Assembly (NCBI GenBank): GCA_003615045.1
Contig: ML014114.1
Location: forward strand, 1-64,000
Length of the DNA: 64,000 bases
DNA from: Caulochytrium protostelioides
Taxonomy: Eukaryota > Chytridiomycota > Caulochytriomycetes > Caulochytriales > Caulochytriaceae
Reading direction: 5' to 3'
The position numbers and the translations under genes were made by a program. Within the stretch, counting starts at the first letter, position 1; each line of letters begins with the position of its first letter. The notes below the pieces were generated by a model. The model searched no databases and had not been told where the DNA came from. It saw nothing but the letters and a program-made list of their open reading frames with translations. Positions 59,486 through 64,000 of the stretch are shown here, piece by piece.

Positions 59486-59488
59486 ATG

Positions 59489-60980
59489 GTAAGCTGTCGC
59501 CGCTTTGAAAGCCCGCCCAGGCGCCATTGCTCGCTCCCGCGATGGAGCGGTTCCGTCTTTTCGCCCGACGGCGGCTCGGCTCTCGGATGAGCCGGTTGCT
59601 TGCCGGCTCGAAGAATGCTTCGGAGCGACTGGGTAGTTGTCCTTCTGTCTGCTCTGATGCGGTCGCGGTCGCCACGCGTCGTCTTGAGCACTGGGTGCTG
59701 CAGATGACGGTCGCTTGAGGTGACACCAGGATGTGCCGATACCACGCTATGAGCGAGGTCGTGTGTTCCGGTGTCCTTCCCGGCGAAATGTGGCGGCCGT
59801 GGTATCATGAAAGGTGTGCAGTGGCGAACACCCGGGTTGACGAGCCTGCCAGGCCCATTCCCGTCGTTCGTCATAGCACATGCTCGTCCTGCTGATGTTT
59901 GGTCAAACAACATACTGGCGCAGTCCTGGCACGATACGGATCACTCTTCCTACGGTGTATGCTGTGGATCAGGCTCCTTCGTTGCCTGTGCTGCTCCTGA
60001 TGCTTTCTCCTCTCTTCTCCTTTTCCCCACCTCTTCATCACTTCTGTCGAGGCCGTGCGACCCCATGCGCGTTTCTCGAGTGCGTCAATTCCGTTATTCA
60101 TTCATCCACTGATTGAATGATGCGGACCGCTCCTCACTGTGGTCTTTGACCACCGAATGAGGGTTGGCCGGCGTGCTTTGTCCACGATTGTGTTCGTTGG
60201 CGACCAGAAGTGCTTACCCCACCTGAGCCTGCGAGGCGGGCTGATCCCCTCGGTTTCTTTGGAACCCGATGTATCGGCTCGGCTCCATGGCCTTTTTAGG
60301 TGATGGCATGGACCGTGAGTAGGTAGTGCTCTGTTCACGTATCAGATTCTTCCCATGGCATGATGACCACGCTTTTCACGTCCGTGAGATGCGTGACGAC
60401 GGTGTTGAGTAGTAGCCAGTTTTGCGAAAATCAGCACGTGTCGGCGACAGCGTGTTTTGTGGTTGTTTCTATAGGTGGCGGAGCGCTACTTCCGATGAGG
60501 GGATGGGCTGCTGGCGCAACCCCCTGTATCGCACACCATGCCTATTGCCCATGACCAAATTCAGGGATCCCCTTTTCATAGGAGATCTTTGTCTCAACAA
60601 GCGACATGTGTTAGCTACAATCTTGGCACTGCTGGCGAGTTTGCTCGTTTCAGCATCCGTGATTGAGCCGTGACAACCTTTCCATGATCCATGGAATCCG
60701 AGTAGGGATGTCTGCTACTGTTTCTCTCCTACCGTCCGCCCTTCATCGGGCATTTCGGCGGAGAACGGATGGCGTCACTCCCACTTCGGAAAGCACATTC
60801 CACGATCGACAGGAGTTGGCGGGAGCACATCTCTTCGATGCTGTTTCCCGCGTTTCTTGTTGATTCGACACTTCAAAAGGCCTGACTCACCGCTGCTTCC
60901 CCCTCTCTTGCACCCTTGTTTGGCTCTCATGTTGTTGGCTCGACATGGTCTTTTGTCCTTGCTTCTTTCTGAATGATTAG
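59489..60980 (+). other. Proposed 1.49 kb first intron of eL8
   Basis: The ATG at 59486-59488 is followed by GTAAGC; the acceptor GAATGATTAG ends at 60980 just before GCTCCCAAG. The sequence is lower in GC than coding DNA and T-rich near the 3' end. It holds no convincing protein frame. Three imperfect or perfect box-C-like motifs occur (60115, 60300, ATGATGA at 60360) but none with a well-placed CTGA box and stem, so I do not call a snoRNA. A 33-base alternative intron (ATG at 60945, GTCTTT donor) also fits the phase but has a poor donor. Confidence 0.5.
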
Positions 60981-61787
60981 GCTCCCAAGTCCGGCAAGAA
61001 GGTCGCGGCCATGCCCGCCGCCGCCCAGAAGGGCAAGGCCGCTCCCGTCTCGAAGAAGAACCCCCTCATCGAGTCGCGCCCGATCAACTTCGGCATCGGC
61101 CACCACCGTGCTCCCAAGCGTGACATGACCCACTTCGTCCGTTGGCCCGAGTACGTCCGCCTCCAGCGCCAGCGCGCTGTCCTCAAGCGCCGCCTGAAGG
61201 TCCCGCCCGCGATCAACCAGTTCTCGCGCGTCCTTGACAAGAACACCGCCACCCAGGCCCTCAAGCTCTTCGCCAAGTACCGCCCGGAGACCGTCCAGCA
61301 GAAGAAGGCCCGTCTCGTGGCCGCCGCCAAGACGACCGCTGCCGAGGGCAAGCACGCCGATGCCGGCGCCAAGCCCCTGGTTGCCAAGTACGGTATCAAC
61401 CACATCACCTCCCTCGTTGAGGCCAAGAAGCCCGCTCTCGTGCTCATCGCCCACGACGTCGACCCCATCGAGATTGTTGTCTGGCTCCCGGCCCTCTGCC
61501 GCAAGATGGGCGTCCCGTACGCCATTGTCAAGGGCAAGGCTCGTCTCGGCCAGCTCGTCCACAAGAAGACCGCCACCGCCGTCGCCCTTCTTGACGTCAA
61601 GCAGGAGGACAAGCAGGAGCTCGCCTCCATTGTTTCGGCCGTCAAGGCCAACTTCAACGACAAGTTCGAGGACATCCGCAAGACCTGGGGTGGTGGCATC
61701 ATGTCGGTCCGCTCTCAGCACCGCACCGCCACCCGCCTCGCCGCTGCCGCCGCCACCGCCGCGGTCTCGGCCAAGAACACCGTCTAA
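60981..61787 (+). CDS. RPL8: Cytosolic ribosomal protein eL8 (yeast L8, human L7a), main exon
   Basis: From the acceptor at 60980 the frame reads [18 protein letters not shown] and runs to the stop at 61785-61787, 268 residues; an ATG-only first exon completes the family N-terminus MAPKSGKK. Family features follow: [62 protein letters not shown], then the L7Ae-type RNA-binding region [25 protein letters not shown]. eL8 is a 60S component near the exit tunnel side. Codon use is markedly C-biased at third positions (GTC, AAG, CTC), as expected for high expression. An internal ATG at 61011 would lack ten conserved N-terminal residues and is disfavoured. Confidence 0.95.
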   Translation, partial: APKSGKKVAAMPAAAQKGKAAPVSKKNPLIESRPINFGIGHHRAPKRDMTHFVRWPEYVRLQRQRAVLKRRLKVPPAINQFSRVLDKNTATQALKLFAKYRPETVQQKKARLVAAAKTTAAEGKHADAGAKPLVAKYGINHITSLVEAKKPALVLIAHDVDPIEIVVWLPALCRKMGVPYAIVKGKARLGQLVHKKTATAVALLDVKQEDKQELASIVSAVKANFNDKFEDIRKTWGGGIMSVRSQHRTATRLAAAAATAAVSAKNTV

Positions 61788-61989
61788 GTGTACTCTGTCG
61801 GGTGCGGGCTCAGCTTCTCCGCTCGCTCTTTCTAGTGTCTGGACCATGGCCTTGGTCCACCACGTGGCGCACGCCTGTTGCGCGCCTTGTCCGATGCGCC
61901 AAATTGCTTCTGGCTCTCATCTAGTTTTGACTCGAATAGATCGCATCGCTGATATCTTGTTCCTCGTTTTATATTGAGTTTAACGCGAT

Positions 61990-62710
61990 CGTGGCTACAG
62001 GAACGCTCGCCCGGGAGGCGCGAGCGATCGGCACCTTCGTCGGGTCCCAGGGTTTCACCTTGGTCAGGATCTCATCCGCCTCGGCATGCACTTTTATCGT
62101 CCGGATCTCGTCGACCAGGACCGTGCGGAAACGCTGGGCGCACGCCTGGTACGCGCGAGCGGTTGGAACCAAGATCTCGCCCTTGCTGCCCGGGGCAAAC
62201 TTGGAGGCCCCATAGGCAACCACCACTTCAGCGACGACGGGCGCCATCTCCCTGGCCGCCTCCTTGGCGACGCGGTTCATGAACTTGGCAAACACGCGCT
62301 GCTTGTCTCCGTATAGCCCCAGGCGCTGGCGCGCCTAGCGCTGCTTCAGGAACTCGGCCCACAGCGGCTCGGACGTGGCGAGCCACACCTCCAGGAAGTG
62401 GTGATGCGCGAGCGCTGTGCCCTTGGAGCTCACCCCGGACAGCCGCAGCAGCGGCTCTTTCAAATGGCGCTGCCAAGTCTCTGACTGCTTTTGGGCGGCT
62501 TTCATGCCGGCTTCCACATAGTATTGCCCTCGACTCAACTTCCAGCTGACGACCTGGCTTTTGGGCCACACCATGGCCAGATAGAAGATGTTGGTGCGGC
62601 CCGGGTCGTTCCCGATGATACCGTAGTCATCCAGGCTCTTTGCCAAGGGTTTCTCGGTCTGATCAGCACTGTCTCCCGGGGGGTGTTCGCTAGGCTGGGA
62701 GCCGTCAACG
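61990..62710 (-). mobile_element. Fanzor/TnpB-like relic 4, retains the RuvC-I and YG motifs
   Basis: Read on the minus strand from about 62710: SEHPPGDSADQTEKPLAKSL, then IIGNDPGRTNIFYLAMV (RuvC-I-like, Asp in DPG), the shared region QVVSWKLSRGQYYVEAGMKA, an in-frame stop at 62335, then RVFAKFMNRVAKEAAREMAPV, VVAYGASKFAPGSKG, ARAYQACAQRFRTVLVDEIRT and ADEILTKV. The copy is truncated soon after, so the NRDLNAALNI end and the 3' flank are lost. Together with relic 1 it defines the whole motif order. It lies about 200 bases after the eL8 stop, in convergent orientation. Confidence 0.68.
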
Positions 62711-63105
62711 TGGCCGTGTCGGACGTCATGTTCCGGTGGCGCGGCCCCGCCCCGCTGTCGGCAGTGCTGGGCTCAAACGATCATGCTCAGGGTACACATT
62801 AGGCTGCCGTGTGAGACGCAAACCTTCTCGCCTCGATCGGCTTATTACAAGAATGCCCGGCACAGCCCGTATGAAATCCGGTATTGTCCGCCCCATCCAC
62901 GTGTTGACCCCTTGCTTCCTGTGACGACGACACTGACCGCTCGATCCCTCTCACGTCACGTTTCTCCGGCCCTCGTCATTGCCTCGCCCCGAACACCACC
63001 TGAACCGGTTCAGTCTCGACCTTTCGCGTCATTCTCCGTTTCCGATCGCCGCTGCTCCTTGGACTGGGATTCCTCGCGGTCCTCCTCCCCCTCACGCTAT
63101 TCAAG
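62711..63105. other. 5' flank of msrA
   Basis: Intergenic; includes decayed sequence upstream of relic 4 and the msrA promoter. No gene seen. Confidence 0.45.
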
Positions 63106-64000
63106 ATGCCTTCTCGCGAGTTCGCCACGTTTGCCGCCGGCTGCTTCTGGGTCAGTTGTTCTTTTCCTGACGCATTCAACGGAGCGATACTCTTTAATCG
63201 CGGTGGACGGATACTGAGAAAGATAATGAGAGCTCCATCATCATGACAAACCAATTCCAAGATGTGATGAGAGAGACCATGAGCATTCGTCGTACACGGG
63301 GTCGTGTATGCCAAAATGGAGCCGTGTCGGGGCTGGTGGTCTCTCACGCAATAGGGATACAGGACGCCTGGCAGACCCATACTGATCTGGGCGATGCATA
63401 GACTGACCAAGACTCTAATATGTTATTTATTGTTGTTTAATGGCACACCCGGTTTGTCCAACAGGGCGTCGAAAAGCTCTTCGCCCGGGAGTTCGGCCCG
63501 AAGGGGGCCACGACGGCCGTCGGCTACATGGGCGGCACTTCGACATCGCCCACGTACCAAGCCGTCTGCTCGGGCGCGACCGGTCATGCCGAGGCGCTGC
63601 AGCTGCAGTATGATCCGAGCAAGATCGAGTATGCCTCGCTCGTCGACTTCTTTTACCGCATACACGACCCGCGCCAGCGCAACCGCCAGGGCAATGATGT
63701 CGGCACGCAGTATCGCAGCGTGATCTTTACTCATACACCGGAGCAAGAGCGAATCGCCCGCGAGGTCACCGACAAGGCGCGTCAGCATTGGAAAAGCATC
63801 GCTACTGAAATTGGTAAGGAACTGTTACATCGATATACGGGACCTGACACGGAGCCAAGATCCGTCGGTTGAGAGTTTCACGGCGTCGTCTGATACCTAT
63901 GGATTGTGATTTGGACCGGCCGATAGGCATGGGATGAACACTTGCTATTCATGCTTCCCCATAATCACTCATGGTTGACGATTGTCGGATCCTCTGCATG
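63106..64000 (+). CDS. MXR1: Peptide methionine sulfoxide reductase A, 3' end outside the window
   Basis: Exon 1 (63106-63150) encodes MPSREFATFAAGCFW; intron 1 (63151-63464) ends TCCAACAG; exon 2 (63465-63813) continues GVEKLFAREFGPKGATTAVGYMGG, YQAVCSGATGHAEALQLQYDP, LVDFFYRIHDPRQRNRQGNDVGTQYRS, and ends HWKSIATEI at a GTAAGG donor (63814, phase 1). The remaining exon, expected to encode the YPAEDYHQ region, lies beyond the window. The catalytic motif GCFWGVE is split exactly after Trp by intron 1. MsrA reduces methionine-S-sulfoxide in proteins using thioredoxin, which the thioredoxin reductase here could recharge. The unspliced frame stops at 63872, so the second donor is needed. Confidence 0.9.

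Noticed and set aside
59489-60980. Box C/D snoRNAs in the eL8 intron
   Set aside because: ATGATGA at 60360 and similar motifs have no CTGA box with a closing stem at a suitable distance.
1-64000. Retroelements or virus-derived genes
   Set aside because: No reverse transcriptase, integrase, capsid or terminal repeat patterns seen; the only mobile sequence recognised is the Fanzor/TnpB-like family.

Overview
The window is nuclear DNA from a very GC-rich, gene-dense fungus. Gene content is fungal: Mei2-type RRM protein, Tim54, Mpe1, Cho2, Pho88/Snd3, Set3-like PHD/SET protein and a low-molecular-weight thioredoxin reductase. The reading frames are swollen by Ala/Pro/Gly/Ser and Gln runs, there are few short spliceosomal introns, and 3' ends of neighbouring genes lie close together in AT-rich spacers. 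One large coiled-coil protein resembles the centriolar distal-appendage protein FBF1. If that is right, the organism makes flagellated zoospores, so a chytrid-grade or blastocladiomycete fungus fits best; the species is not identified.

Layout. 0-2 kb: an unrecognised minus-strand gene with a broken frame, then relic 1 of a Fanzor/TnpB-like family. 3-9 kb: a spliced mei2-like gene and a spliced yop1. 9.6-10.2 kb: relic 2. 10.3-17.5 kb: a Ser/Ala-rich protein of unknown function and the FBF1-like protein. 19.3-24.5 kb: a Pom1/DYRK2-class kinase converging on RPB3. 25.9-31.8 kb: MAK5/DDX24 helicase, dolichol kinase SEC59, coatomer zeta RET3. 32.4-32.8 kb: relic 5. 33.5-41.4 kb: TIM54, CHO2, MPE1. 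42.3-46.7 kb: Set3-like protein and thioredoxin reductase with a mitochondrial-type leader. 47.2-47.8 kb: relic 3. 48.3-53.0 kb: a predicted membrane protein and a HExxH protein. 53.9-58.7 kb: MFS transporter, PHO88/SND3, mitochondrial uL30m. 59.5-61.8 kb: cytosolic ribosomal protein eL8, probably with an ATG-only first exon and a 1.5 kb intron. 62.0-62.7 kb: relic 4. 63.1 kb to the end: msrA, running off the window.

Most genes are unrelated housekeeping genes of the secretory pathway (YOP1, RET3, SEC59, CHO2, SND3), mitochondrion (TIM54, uL30m, TRR), ribosome biogenesis and translation (MAK5, eL8) and mRNA synthesis and 3' processing (RPB3, MPE1). No operon-like logic is expected.

The most notable non-housekeeping signal is five decayed copies of one family that carries RuvC-like motifs of Fanzor (eukaryotic TnpB-like) nucleases. 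Four of them share a conserved non-coding flank of roughly 70-100 nt after the stop codon, where the guide RNA and element end lie in active TnpB/Fanzor systems. None of the copies looks intact. I see no tRNA, rRNA, CRISPR array or retroelement.
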